Origin: Ostreococcus mediterraneus
Lineage: Eukaryota > Chlorophyta > Mamiellophyceae > Mamiellales > Bathycoccaceae
Assembly: GCA_012295225.1 (NCBI GenBank)
Contig: WMKK01000018.1
Span: 286,898-350,897 of the forward strand
Reading direction: 5' to 3'
Length of the DNA stretch: 64,000 bases
The position numbers were made by a program, and so were the translations under genes. Below are positions 19,128 through 28,651 of the stretch, piece after piece (the stretch's first letter is position 1; each line of letters begins with the position of its first letter). The notes under the pieces were generated by a model. It was not told the DNA's origin. It saw only the letters and a program-made list of their open reading frames with translations, and did no database searches.

Positions 19128-21146
19128 TTAAAAGAATAGAGATTTTTTAAGCTGTGCGGTGTCGTCGGTGTTCGCGGGCAGGTCGTGATTGGCGGCGAGC
19201 ACGGCGTCGGCGAGCGCGTGGAAATCGTGCGCGGCGCGATATGAACCGTCGCGCCCGTCCCCTGATGGAACCTGCGACGACCAGAGCACGGCGGCGGCGA
19301 ATGACGCGTTCGTGGCGCCTTTGAAATCGTTGTCGATATCGTCGCCGACGTGGAGCGCGGCGTCCGCGTCGACAGATACGGCGTCGCACACGGCTTGGAA
19401 AAACTTGGGGGATGGCTTTTCCACGCCTTCAATCGCGCTTACGACCACGGCGTCGACGCGTGCGCGAATGCCTAGAGCATCGAGCAATGCTGGGAGCCTG
19501 TCGTCCCAATTGGAAGCCACGGCGACTTTGACCCCGCGCGCGCGAAGGCGATCAAAGGCGTCGAGCGCGCCGTGCGCTACTGTCCACGACGACGGGCATT
19601 CGTAATAATCGTACAAGGCATCGAGCATGCGTTCAACGGTATCCTGGGAAATATCATCTCGCGTCGCGCCGTCGGTGAGAACGTGCGCGATGACTTTACG
19701 CCAGAATGATTTCCCGTCGCCGTAGTATCGCATGGCGTCTTCGCCGTCGGCGCCGCGAAATCGCGAGAAACCAGCTTTGAAATGCGTCGAGGCGGACGCC
19801 GGCGTGACGTGCGAGGCGCCAATGCTGGCTGCTACGCGTGCGTACACATCTGCGACGCGTTCACGCGGCTCAATCAACGTTCCACCGACATCAACTGTTA
19901 CCGCTCGCCAGCCGAGTTTCGGCGTTTGCACGCCTTGAAGAATGCCAACCTTAATTGATGGATCATCCACGTCGTACGGATAGCGTCCCAGTGGCTGAAT
20001 AACGTCACGAATAATATTTGTCATTTCGCAGTGCATATCCACGTCTAAGCTCGCAGTCATGCCGCTTAAGTTTGGCAAGGCGTTTAAATTATACGCATAG
20101 TCGTACCTTCGGCCGACGGTGTCGGTGACGACGCCGCCCGTCGCTCGAAGCAACGCTTCACCCGCGCACGTATCCCATTTCTTCGATGCCTTGCGCAGCA
20201 TCAACGCGCTGTGCGCTCGGCGCTCGAGGAGCAATAAATAATGAAAGCCAGTGGCGGAAATGCGAACGTCGACGCGGGATCGCAACGCCTCGAGCACGGG
20301 TTCTTGACGATTTTCACGAATGTTTCTATTCACGGCGACGACGTGCGGCCCAGCGGGCGGGAGAGGCGGCGCCACGGCGTCTTTGGCAATGTCTAAACCG
20401 TGCACACCGATACCGGTGCCACCCCACACGACGCGACCGAGCGCACCCTGGGCGTCGGCGCGACCATACTTGTAAAACGGTTGGCCGATGACGCCGGCAA
20501 CCGGGACGCCATCCACGGCGACGCCGCATAAAATTGTAATCGCTTCACGCTCGCCCGCGGCGTATTCATTCGTCCCGTCGAGTGGGTCAAAATACACCGC
20601 AACGCGCGATACGTCAATCGGTCGTTGAAGCCTCGGTGCCCAAGCTGAGTCGTCGAAATCATCAGCATTGACGCTCTCATCGCCATCCATCGAGACGCCG
20701 CCCAAAATCTCGCGCGCGTCGCCTTCATCCGAACCCATCGCACCCTCAAACGACTCTTCAGCAACCAACGCCAACGTCGGACAAAATTCCCGGAAAGATC
20801 TTATCGCCATCGCCTCTACGCGTCGATCGGCTTCGGTTTGCGCATCAATCACGTACGATCCATCCGTCGTCGCGCTTCCGCCTTTATCCTTCACACCCAA
20901 CGCGCCCCCGCGAGTGACGTCCTGAATGATCACGTTCCCTCGCTCCGCGATGCGCCGGCACACTCGAACGAGAGAAGGTACGTGTATGGTTGTTTCTCCA
21001 TCGCTCGCCGATGCGTTCGCGCGCGCGGTGCGACGAGAGCGACGTGAGCTCGCTGTGTGCTGCGGTGCGCGCCGTGTGCTGAGCTCGCGACTATTTCGTA
21101 ACGCTCGCGCGACGCGCGGCGCGCACGACGCGCTCGCCGCGCGCAT
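19128..21146 (-). CDS. Bisphosphate nucleotidase-HAD hydrolase fusion
   Basis: 672 aa with a plastid- or mitochondrial-type presequence (1-48). Residues about 50-400 are an inositol-monophosphatase-fold 3'(2'),5'-bisphosphate nucleotidase: DAQTEADRR, the metal site VAEESFEG, FDPLDGTNEY, and WDTCAGEALLRATGG. Such enzymes turn PAP into AMP. Residues about 425-660 are a HAD-superfamily hydrolase of HDHD3/REG-2 type: motif I VDVGGTLIEP, motif II VAVASNWDDRL, motif III GVEKPSPKFF, motif IV HVGDDIDNDFKGA. Motif I has Gly where classical HADs have the second Asp, which may change its activity. The open frame is continuous across the junction. Neighbour on the other side is a divergent J-protein 109 bp away. 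Confidence 0.87.
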   Translation of the reverse strand: MRAASASCAPRVARALRNSRELSTRRAPQHTASSRRSRRTARANASASDGETTIHVPSLVRVCRRIAERGNVIIQDVTRGGALGVKDKGGSATTDGSYVIDAQTEADRRVEAMAIRSFREFCPTLALVAEESFEGAMGSDEGDAREILGGVSMDGDESVNADDFDDSAWAPRLQRPIDVSRVAVYFDPLDGTNEYAAGEREAITILCGVAVDGVPVAGVIGQPFYKYGRADAQGALGRVVWGGTGIGVHGLDIAKDAVAPPLPPAGPHVVAVNRNIRENRQEPVLEALRSRVDVRISATGFHYLLLLERRAHSALMLRKASKKWDTCAGEALLRATGGVVTDTVGRRYDYAYNLNALPNLSGMTASLDVDMHCEMTNIIRDVIQPLGRYPYDVDDPSIKVGILQGVQTPKLGWRAVTVDVGGTLIEPRERVADVYARVAASIGASHVTPASASTHFKAGFSRFRGADGEDAMRYYGDGKSFWRKVIAHVLTDGATRDDISQDTVERMLDALYDYYECPSSWTVAHGALDAFDRLRARGVKVAVASNWDDRLPALLDALGIRARVDAVVVSAIEGVEKPSPKFFQAVCDAVSVDADAALHVGDDIDNDFKGATNASFAAAVLWSSQVPSGDGRDGSYRAAHDFHALADAVLAANHDLPANTDDTAQLKKSLFF

Positions 21147-21255
21147 GATTTACACTCTAATGCGTTCTCTTCGATTCGTCGACGAGTCGATGGGCGAGGT
21201 CGATGGACGTCGTCGCCTCGAGAGGTGACAAGTGAGGCGTCAGAGCAGCGCGCGC

Positions 21256-22479
21256 ATGGGACGACAGCGCGCCGCGCGCGCGTGTCGCGCCGGCATCGCC
21301 GCGTGCGCGACGACGACGACGACGGTAGTGGGTGCGACGCGGAATGGGGCGTGTGCGGCGCGCACCGTCGCGAGCGTTAGCGCGGCGTACGCGCGCCTTG
21401 GGCGCGCGAGAGTTGAAGAGAAAGATGGTTTTGAGTTCAAGAGACAAAGCTCTTTTACGTCGCATCGCGCGTACGCCGCCGCCGCGGCTGCCACGGCGGA
21501 AGATGATTTTAGCATATTGGGCGTCAAACCTGGGTGCACGGAGGACGAGCTTAAGAAGGCGTATCGCAGGGAGGCGTTGAAGTGGCACCCGGATAGACAC
21601 GTCGGCGACGCTGAAAAAGCTAAAGCGGAAGCACGTTTTAAACGCATCAGTGCGGCGTATCAGACGCTGAGCGCGCCGGGTGGGCGCGAACGCGCATCAT
21701 ATGGGTATTCTAGCGCGAGTTCTTCCGGGGCGAGCTCGCGTGCGGCGCAGGCGGAATCGGCGAGACGGGCGTACGAAGCGTACCGACAGCCGGGCTACGG
21801 CGCATCCGGGACAGAGTTCCGATACCGCCAAGATTTCACGCGCGCCGATGCGGATAGGATATTTCGCGAGATGTTTGGTGGGGATTCGTCGAGTTTTGTG
21901 CGAGAACTTGAACGTGCGCTGCGTGAAGGCCACGCGCGAGGGGGATTTGGACCGATGGGTAGCGTCGGCGGGTTTGCATTTCGTTCGCGCGGCTTTGCGC
22001 CCAGCGATTTAGAGGACATGTTTAATGCGGTATTTGGCGGACAAAGTCAGTCGGGGCGTCGCCCAGGGCAAAGTTCTGGTGGAGGCTATAGCGAAGTACG
22101 CGAAAGTTCGTACCTGAACGCACGAGGGGAGACGGTGATTCGACGCGTGATTCGCACGCGCGGCCCGAGCGGCGCCGTGAGCGAAAGCGTCACCGAACGC
22201 GTAGTGAGCCCAGGTGCGCGTGGTGGTGCGTACTATAGTGGTAGCTCAAGTAGTAGTAGTAGCAGCTATGGCGCGAGCGGCGGTGGATCGACGCGCGCGC
22301 CGCCACCGCCAGGCGGAGGCGGAGGCGCGGTGCAGTCGGTAAATCCGCTCGTGGAACTCGCCGTCGGCGCAGCGCGCGTCGCTCGAATCGCCCTCGCGCG
22401 ATTCATCGCCACCTTCGGCGCGAGATTACTGCAGCAAGTCATTAGATTTCTTCTCAGGCGATTATTTGGAGGGCGTTAA
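21256..22479 (+). CDS. Organellar J-domain (DnaJ-like) protein
   Basis: 407 aa. The N-terminus (MGRQRAARACRAGIAACATT) resembles a mitochondrial or plastid presequence. The J-domain spans about 83-150: DDFSILGVKPGCTEDELKKAYRR..., with the HPD triad in KWHPDRH that stimulates Hsp70 ATPase. There is no Cys-rich zinc domain or client-binding DnaJ_C, so this is a class C type. The middle is Gly/Ser/Phe-rich, then Ser-Gly runs, and the last 45 residues (VELAVGAARVARIALARFIA to FLLRRLFGGR) form a basic amphipathic or membrane helix. A GTG lies 8 codons upstream; the first ATG is used. Hsp70 partner unknown. Confidence 0.85.
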   Translation: MGRQRAARACRAGIAACATTTTTVVGATRNGACAARTVASVSAAYARLGRARVEEKDGFEFKRQSSFTSHRAYAAAAAATAEDDFSILGVKPGCTEDELKKAYRREALKWHPDRHVGDAEKAKAEARFKRISAAYQTLSAPGGRERASYGYSSASSSGASSRAAQAESARRAYEAYRQPGYGASGTEFRYRQDFTRADADRIFREMFGGDSSSFVRELERALREGHARGGFGPMGSVGGFAFRSRGFAPSDLEDMFNAVFGGQSQSGRRPGQSSGGGYSEVRESSYLNARGETVIRRVIRTRGPSGAVSESVTERVVSPGARGGAYYSGSSSSSSSSYGASGGGSTRAPPPPGGGGGAVQSVNPLVELAVGAARVARIALARFIATFGARLLQQVIRFLLRRLFGGR

Positions 22480-22609
22480 AGCCTCTCTCGATGACATTCT
22501 TTGTAGTTTATTGTAGAAGCTCGATAAAGCGCGGCGGCGGTTACGACGAGCCTTCATTCCTTGTCGCGCGGTACGTGATCACCACCCGCGACTGTCTCTA
22601 CGGCTGTGT

Positions 22610-25147
22610 ATGTCCAGCGCATTTTGCACGACATATTCCATCGCCTTACCCGTCGTATCTACGCGCGTGCGCGGTAAAGTGTCGCCCGCGCGCCGTCGTG
22701 CAGTGTCGGCGTCCCAGCGCCACCCCCGCGCGCTCACCACTGGAGCCATGAAATCCGACCTCGCGCGCGATCCAATCGTCAAGGACTTGGTGCTCATTGG
22801 TGGTGGCCACGCTCACGTGTACGTATTGAAGATGTTTGGCATGAAACCGGAGCGTGGGGTGCGCGTGACGTTGATCGCGAATACGCTGCGCACGCCGTAC
22901 AGCGGAATGCTCCCAGGACTCGTCGCCGGACACTACACCTGGGACGAAACACACGTAGACTTACAACCATTATGTAAGTTTGGTAATCACCGCGTGATTC
23001 ACGATGAGTGCGTGGGGATTGATTACGAGAATAAGCGAATATTATTGAAGAGCGGGCGGCCGTCGGTGAAATTTGACGTCGCGAGCGTAGACGTTGGGAT
23101 CACACCGAGTGCGGGTGAAGTGGATGGTGCTGATGCGCACACGGTGCCAGTCAAGCCTATAGGAGGTTTTAATGCGCGATGGGAAGCGTTGATGACGCGA
23201 GTGATTGAACACGGAGTGGAGTGTCAGGTGTGCGTCGTGGGCGGCGGCGCGGGAGGCGCCGAGCTCGCGTTGTCCATGCGCTGTCGCATGCGACGAGAAT
23301 TAGCCAAAGCAAATTTGGATGAGAATTTGGTAAAATTTACTTTGATTACGCGCGGGGAAATTATGCCTACGCATGCGAAGAGCGTGAGAAAGACATTTTT
23401 GGGCGTATTCGCCGAACATGGCGTCGACGTGGTAGAAAACGACGGCGTTATGCGCGCCGAGAACGGCAAATTGATCTTACAGAGTGGGCGAGCGATAGAG
23501 TCAAATGAAACTATTTGGTGCACGCAAGCGGGCGCCGCTAAATGGTTGCGAGATAACACGCCACTGGTGCTTGATGACAAAGGGTTCATCGCCGTCAATC
23601 CCACACTCGAATCTACGTCGCATAAAAACATCTTCGCCGCAGGAGATGTGGCTAGCGTGTTGAAACACCCGCGACCGAAAGCTGGGGTATTTGCCGTACG
23701 ACAGGGTTCACCGCTGGAGAAGAATCTACGACGAGCGTTGCTCGGTGAGGCACTTGTTGATTTCACGCCGCAAAGCGTGTTCTTGGGATTGATTACGACT
23801 GGAGACAAATCCGCGGTTTTGTCGTATGGCAAGATGTCTTTTGGAGGATTAGGACCGGTGGGTGAAAAGTTGTGGCGATGGAAAGATAAAATCGATCGCA
23901 AGTGGATGAAGATGTACGCGGACTTACCAGACATGATGGGAGGCAAGGAGGAGGACGAGGCGTCGAAAATTGCTCTCGCCGCGGGACCAGAAACCATGGC
24001 AGCCTTACGTGCGGTACCTATGCGTTGCGGCGGATGTGGCGCAAAAGTTGGCGCCACTGTGCTTTCTCGAGTAATGAAGCGCCTTGAACCTATCCCGACG
24101 AACCCGAATGTTGAAATTGGTATCGATCAACCAGACGACGCCGCCGTGGTATCTACGCCGCCGGGCATGGTGAGCATTCAAACGGTGGACTACTTCCGCT
24201 CTTTCGTAGACGATCCCTATATATTCGGTCAAGTTGCCGCCGTACATGCACTTGGCGATTGCTGGGCCATGGGTGCGGATCCGCATGCCGCGTTGGCCAT
24301 CGCATCAGTGCCGTACGGATTGGAGGCGCAAGTGGAAGAGACGTTGTACCAAATGATGGCTGGTGCGTGCTCCGTGCTCCGCGAAGCCGGCTGCGCTTTA
24401 GCTGGTGGTCACAGTTGCGAAGGTGCGGAATTGTCGCTTGGATTTTCCGTGCATGGCGCCGCGCCACGCGAAAAGCTTATGAAGAAGGGTGGCATGAAGA
24501 CGGGGCAGAAAATTATTCTCACCAAACCCGTCGGGACGGGCACATTATTCGCCGCAGACATGCGTGCCAAGGCGCAAGGGCAGTGGATTTCAAATGCTTT
24601 AGATTCGATGCGTCAGTCGAGCGGCGAAGCGGCGCGCGTGTTGTTCGATCACGGCGCCACGGCGTGCACCGACGTCACCGGATTTGGCTTGCTCGGGCAT
24701 TTGGTAGAAATGTGCAAAGGAAGTAACGCCGCAGCCGTGCTCGACATGGACGCCGTACCCGTGCTTCCCGGTGCGCTCGAATGCGTCCAGCTTGGAATCA
24801 CGAGCTCGTTGCAACCCGCTAACGTGCGCCTGGCGCGCGCCGTGGCGAATCCCGAGGCGGTGTCAAACGCGCCGAAATACCCGCTCCTCTTCGATCCGCA
24901 AACCGCGGGCGGTATGCTCGCCTCTGTGCCCGCCGAACGCGCCTCCGACGTCGTGCGCGCGCTCATTGCCGCAGGCTACCCGCACACCGCAATAATCGGT
25001 GAAGTTTTAGAGTATTTGCCCAAGGCTTCTGGAAACGCTCCCGAGCGCGTCGTCTTTGTGTCTTCGGCGAGCGTTCCGTTTGACGGCGCGTCCAACATCA
25101 AACCCACCCAAGTGGTCTCATGCGGCGCCGATGCGTGTAATTTATAA
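22610..25147 (+). CDS. selD: NADH dehydrogenase-like-SelD (selenophosphate synthetase) fusion
   Basis: 845 aa. An organelle-type leader (1-46) is followed by a pyridine-nucleotide-disulfide oxidoreductase (about 55-420) with the FAD site LVLIGGGHAHVYVL, a second dinucleotide loop CVVGGGAGGAELAL, and the FAD-closing motif NIFAAGDVASV. From about residue 465 comes selenide, water dikinase: VPMRCGGCGAKVGATVL with the catalytic Cys, GIDQPDDAAVVSTPPG, HALGDCWAMGADPHAALAIA, GGHSCEGAELSLGFSVHG, and FDPQTAGGMLASVP. SelD makes selenophosphate from selenide and ATP for selenocysteine. The oxidoreductase may supply or sense selenide redox state. A similar fusion occurs in marine cyanobacteria and other bacteria. 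The catalytic position is Cys, not Sec; no in-frame TGA occurs. Confidence 0.92.
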   Translation: MSSAFCTTYSIALPVVSTRVRGKVSPARRRAVSASQRHPRALTTGAMKSDLARDPIVKDLVLIGGGHAHVYVLKMFGMKPERGVRVTLIANTLRTPYSGMLPGLVAGHYTWDETHVDLQPLCKFGNHRVIHDECVGIDYENKRILLKSGRPSVKFDVASVDVGITPSAGEVDGADAHTVPVKPIGGFNARWEALMTRVIEHGVECQVCVVGGGAGGAELALSMRCRMRRELAKANLDENLVKFTLITRGEIMPTHAKSVRKTFLGVFAEHGVDVVENDGVMRAENGKLILQSGRAIESNETIWCTQAGAAKWLRDNTPLVLDDKGFIAVNPTLESTSHKNIFAAGDVASVLKHPRPKAGVFAVRQGSPLEKNLRRALLGEALVDFTPQSVFLGLITTGDKSAVLSYGKMSFGGLGPVGEKLWRWKDKIDRKWMKMYADLPDMMGGKEEDEASKIALAAGPETMAALRAVPMRCGGCGAKVGATVLSRVMKRLEPIPTNPNVEIGIDQPDDAAVVSTPPGMVSIQTVDYFRSFVDDPYIFGQVAAVHALGDCWAMGADPHAALAIASVPYGLEAQVEETLYQMMAGACSVLREAGCALAGGHSCEGAELSLGFSVHGAAPREKLMKKGGMKTGQKIILTKPVGTGTLFAADMRAKAQGQWISNALDSMRQSSGEAARVLFDHGATACTDVTGFGLLGHLVEMCKGSNAAAVLDMDAVPVLPGALECVQLGITSSLQPANVRLARAVANPEAVSNAPKYPLLFDPQTAGGMLASVPAERASDVVRALIAAGYPHTAIIGEVLEYLPKASGNAPERVVFVSSASVPFDGASNIKPTQVVSCGADACNL

Positions 25148-25284
25148 GTATGATTTACAATGGAATTAAAACAATCACCACCATCGTCGTCGTCGTCACG
25201 ACGTCATCGTCGTATTGTGAACCTTTAAATATGACTTGCGGTTGCGAACGTCCTCACTTTAAGTCACGCGACGCGACGACGACA

Positions 25285-26823
25285 ATGTCGTCGTCGCCAT
25301 CGCCGCCGTCTGGCGAACGCACAACGTTACTCGTCGACGTCGAACGCGCGTCAACGAGCGGCACGTTCGCTGGAGACGACGACGAACGACGCGAACAAAG
25401 TCTTACACCCAGAGCCACAACACCCAAGCGTGTGACGATGATGATCGCCTCGGCCGTCGCCCTCGTCGCGTGCTGCGGCGCGATCGCGCGGCTCGGTGAC
25501 GCACGCACCGTTCGCGCGCGAGCCTTAGGCGCCTCGCGCACCGGGTGGTTGAACGTGCACAAGACATTGGCGGAGGACGACGTCGTCGCGGCGTTGGGTG
25601 TTGACGAAGACGTCTCGCAACGCGCGCCGTTCTGGGACACCGTCCCGAGCGGGTTCGACGCAGACGCATGGTTAGATGCGCCGAAACCAGTGTTTGAGGT
25701 GTCCAACGCCGGTGCGGGCACGATGCCGGGGACGAGCGTGACGATGCTTAAGTCGTCGACGTCGGCGCCGACGCCTTTGACGTGGACTTTAGAGGTTGAC
25801 GAGCCGCGGGATTTATGGAAGATCCCCGTGATTAGACACGGTGGTGGGTATAGATTAGGAAACATCGTCGAGCGTCTCGGTGATGCATGGGCAAAGGCGC
25901 GATTGGAGATTTTAGAGGCGCCGGAAGCGTACGAAGGGTCGCTCGCGTCGACGTTTTTAGAGACGCGCGCAGAGGGCGCTCGGGAATTTGCAGCCATTGT
26001 CGCCGCGAATGCGCGAGATAAGGGCGTGCTCGAGCGCTCAGTGATTGGGAACAGAGCTAGGCTCGAGCGGGCTATTGTGATGCCCATGCGATTGAGTGAC
26101 AAGGTGAGATTTGTCGAGCGCAACGAGGCGCTCGCGGTGCGCGCGGCGTTGGATTATCGCCGCTCGAGGTGCCCGACGACGTGTGATGAATTCATTGTTT
26201 CAGTATCTCTGGTGTGGGGAGACGATAAAAGTCGTGGAAAATTTGCATACGACGAACGGGAGTACGAGGAGTCGATCCGTGTATTACGGTCGATGCTCGA
26301 GCTTGCGCGCGACGTCTTTCCGAGCGACTTAAAAATGTCCATCGCCGTTATTGCCGACGTAGATGAAGCCATCACCGTGCTCGCCTACGCCCCGCACTTG
26401 ATGTCCAATCCGATTGAGAGTGCGAGTACGATGATTGAGCTCGCTCAAAACGTCAACGCGATGATTAGAGCGGACGAACCCGCGTTGCTCGACGCGTACG
26501 ACGGCAAAATATCTCCTCGTCGGGACGCAACGCCTCGGGCGCGCGACTCCGAAATCGCCTCTCTACGCCGCTTAGTGGCGTTTGAGAACACCATGCGCAA
26601 GAACGCAGATGATGACGCCGCGCTCACGCCCGATTGGTTCAACGTCCTCAGACAAATCAACGGCTGGCGAGACGACGTCTCTATCCGCGCGCTCGATTCT
26701 GTCGACGCGCGCGTCTTGCGCAACATTTTCGTCACCCGCGCCGCCACCGCCCGGCACAATCGCGATGTGGCCAAAATAAAACCACAAATCATAGTCTTAG
26801 GGCACGATGACGACGGCGCATAG
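25285..26823 (+). CDS. Type II membrane protein, possibly glycosyltransferase
   Basis: 512 aa. The cytosolic tail has GERTTLLVD, an acidic dileucine motif (E11, L15, L16); one membrane helix follows (about 50-68). The lumenal part has IPVIRHGGGYRLGNIVERLG, then MPMRLSDKVRFVERNEALAV, a CPTTCDEF Cys pair, and IVSVSLVWGDDKSRGKF followed by helix and AVIADVDEA. That last order (strand-loop-DDK, helix, strand ending ADxD) recalls GDP-fucose-dependent glycosyltransferases, but this is only a hint. The frame also includes an earlier ATG at 25150, 3 bp after the SelD stop, which is unlikely. Probably Golgi or endosomal. Confidence 0.68.
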   Translation: MSSSPSPPSGERTTLLVDVERASTSGTFAGDDDERREQSLTPRATTPKRVTMMIASAVALVACCGAIARLGDARTVRARALGASRTGWLNVHKTLAEDDVVAALGVDEDVSQRAPFWDTVPSGFDADAWLDAPKPVFEVSNAGAGTMPGTSVTMLKSSTSAPTPLTWTLEVDEPRDLWKIPVIRHGGGYRLGNIVERLGDAWAKARLEILEAPEAYEGSLASTFLETRAEGAREFAAIVAANARDKGVLERSVIGNRARLERAIVMPMRLSDKVRFVERNEALAVRAALDYRRSRCPTTCDEFIVSVSLVWGDDKSRGKFAYDEREYEESIRVLRSMLELARDVFPSDLKMSIAVIADVDEAITVLAYAPHLMSNPIESASTMIELAQNVNAMIRADEPALLDAYDGKISPRRDATPRARDSEIASLRRLVAFENTMRKNADDDAALTPDWFNVLRQINGWRDDVSIRALDSVDARVLRNIFVTRAATARHNRDVAKIKPQIIVLGHDDDGA

Positions 26824-27016
26824 CCGCGGTACTCGTCGTCGTCGTTTCAATAGTAGCACAATTTTTAGCAAGCTGAGGGACTCCACCTCGAATCATAATT
26901 GGTCAAAAATGTCAAAAAAAAATCGCGCCAAATTTTCAAAAACTGTCAGCGCCTGTGCAGCGCACGCGCTACTTCGACGCGCGGACGCACGCGACGAGAC
27001 GCGACGAGGCGCGACA

Positions 27017-28516
27017 ATGACGAGCGTTTTGAGATGCATCACGCCCTTCGCGTGCACGACGCGAGGAACGCCGTCGAGCGCGGGACGACGAGGACGAGTC
27101 ACACAGCTTGGACGCCATCGCCGTCATCATCATGATTCGTTCGAGCTCCACGCGCTTTTAGGCGACGAACAAGACAAAGAGCTCTGGGATGACACGAAAA
27201 CCATCGACGAGACCTCGGACGATGCGTCTGAGCAGAGCTTATGGAGCGTGGTGAACGCCGGGGACGATGAGGATGAGAACGCGCGCGCGATCGATGGGAC
27301 AGCCAAGACGCGGACGAAGACGTCGTCGCGAAACGCCGATGGTGCGTTCGTAGGCAAGCGACGGACTAGCGCTGCGGAGAAAGCACAGGAGGATGAATTA
27401 TTTGCGGATTTAGAGTCGACGTTGTTCAAGGTGGATCGCGATGCGTTACAGATTCAAAAGGCGGATTTTACCGTGAATAGCGTGATTGATAAAATTAATC
27501 GGGGCAAGGTGAACTTGCGACCGAGTTATCAACGCGAATACGTATGGACGGTGCGCACGGCGAGTAAGTTGATTGAATCTTTGATTTTGAATATTCCAAT
27601 CCCGACGATGTTCTTTCACGAGACGCAAACTGGAAAGTTGGAAGTTGTTGACGGCAAGCAACGGCTGACGTCGATTTGGAGTTTCATTCAAGGCGAATTT
27701 CCGGATGGCTCGCCGTTCAAGCTCACTGGGTTGGAAGTGTACGAAGATTTGAACGGGAAAACCTTTACTGATTTACATGAACGATTTCAAGAGACGATTT
27801 TGGATTACCCGTTGAACGTGCACACGATTTCGCGATCGTCCCAACCGGATTTTGTCTTTGAGGTGTTTGAGCGCTTAAACATGGGCGCCACGCAACTGAA
27901 CGAGCAAGAATTACGAAACTGCATCTATCAAGGCATGTACACGGACTTGTTGGAGGATTTAGTCAATGACGAACACTTGTTGAAGATTTATCGATCGAAA
28001 ACTCCGCACTTGCGCATGCGTGATCGCGAATTGGTGCTGCGTTTCTTCGCCATGCTCCGCACGACGCCAGAGGGATTTTTCATTCCAATCAAGTCGTGGC
28101 TCAACGAAGAAATGCGCGAGAACAAGGATATGACGCCGCAAGACGCGGGTGAAATGCACGCGCAGTTCTCGACCACCATCAAACTTGCGTATGAAATCTT
28201 TGGAGATTGCGCATTCAGACCGACGTCGCCGAGCGGTAAAGGCAAGGTGGTCACCGAGGAGGATGTCAATGGGTTGTTTTACCGCGAGTTTTTCACCGCG
28301 GGTGAAGTCAATGTAGCGCTTTGGGATACGTGCATGTATTCCTTGGCGCGCGTGAATGTAGAGAAGGCTCTCGAGCACAAGAGTGCTATTTTAGCCGCTT
28401 GGATCAACTTGAACAACTCGGCGCAATTTTCCAAGCTCACGGTGAGCACGCCGCGCGCAGTGGTGTCTCGTCAAGAGCTCTGGCAAGCAGAGCTCGACAA
28501 GATTCTCAAAAACTAA
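27017..28516 (+). CDS. DUF262 (GmrSD-like) protein with organelle leader
   Basis: 499 aa. Leader MTSVLRCITPFACTTRGTPS fits a chloroplast transit peptide. The DUF262 domain starts near residue 150: VNLRPSYQREYVWTVRTASK, SLILNIPIPTMFFHE, EVVDGKQRLTSIWSF, then VFEVFERLNMGATQLNEQEL and RNCIYQG. These are the conserved blocks of the N-terminal half of GmrSD-type and related bacterial nucleases and of plant plastid homologues. The IPIP and DGKQR blocks match the NTP-binding/ParB-like core. No GmrD (DUF1524 HNH) domain follows; the C-terminus is helical. Function in algae is unknown; a bacterial or plastid-endosymbiont origin is inferred. Confidence 0.85.
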   Translation: MTSVLRCITPFACTTRGTPSSAGRRGRVTQLGRHRRHHHDSFELHALLGDEQDKELWDDTKTIDETSDDASEQSLWSVVNAGDDEDENARAIDGTAKTRTKTSSRNADGAFVGKRRTSAAEKAQEDELFADLESTLFKVDRDALQIQKADFTVNSVIDKINRGKVNLRPSYQREYVWTVRTASKLIESLILNIPIPTMFFHETQTGKLEVVDGKQRLTSIWSFIQGEFPDGSPFKLTGLEVYEDLNGKTFTDLHERFQETILDYPLNVHTISRSSQPDFVFEVFERLNMGATQLNEQELRNCIYQGMYTDLLEDLVNDEHLLKIYRSKTPHLRMRDRELVLRFFAMLRTTPEGFFIPIKSWLNEEMRENKDMTPQDAGEMHAQFSTTIKLAYEIFGDCAFRPTSPSGKGKVVTEEDVNGLFYREFFTAGEVNVALWDTCMYSLARVNVEKALEHKSAILAAWINLNNSAQFSKLTVSTPRAVVSRQELWQAELDKILKN

Positions 28517-28651
28517 TTAATCCTCACAAACAAGTAATGATACAGAGACGATTAGAAACGAGTGGATATGAATGTTGATAGCACACATGTAACACAGAGC
28601 TAACTAAGTAAACGTACAATCATTAAGAAGAATGATGATAAAACAGCTCGC

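Noticed and set aside
23980-24060. Selenocysteine at the SelD active site
   Set aside because: The codon is TGC (Cys) and no in-frame TGA occurs in the gene.
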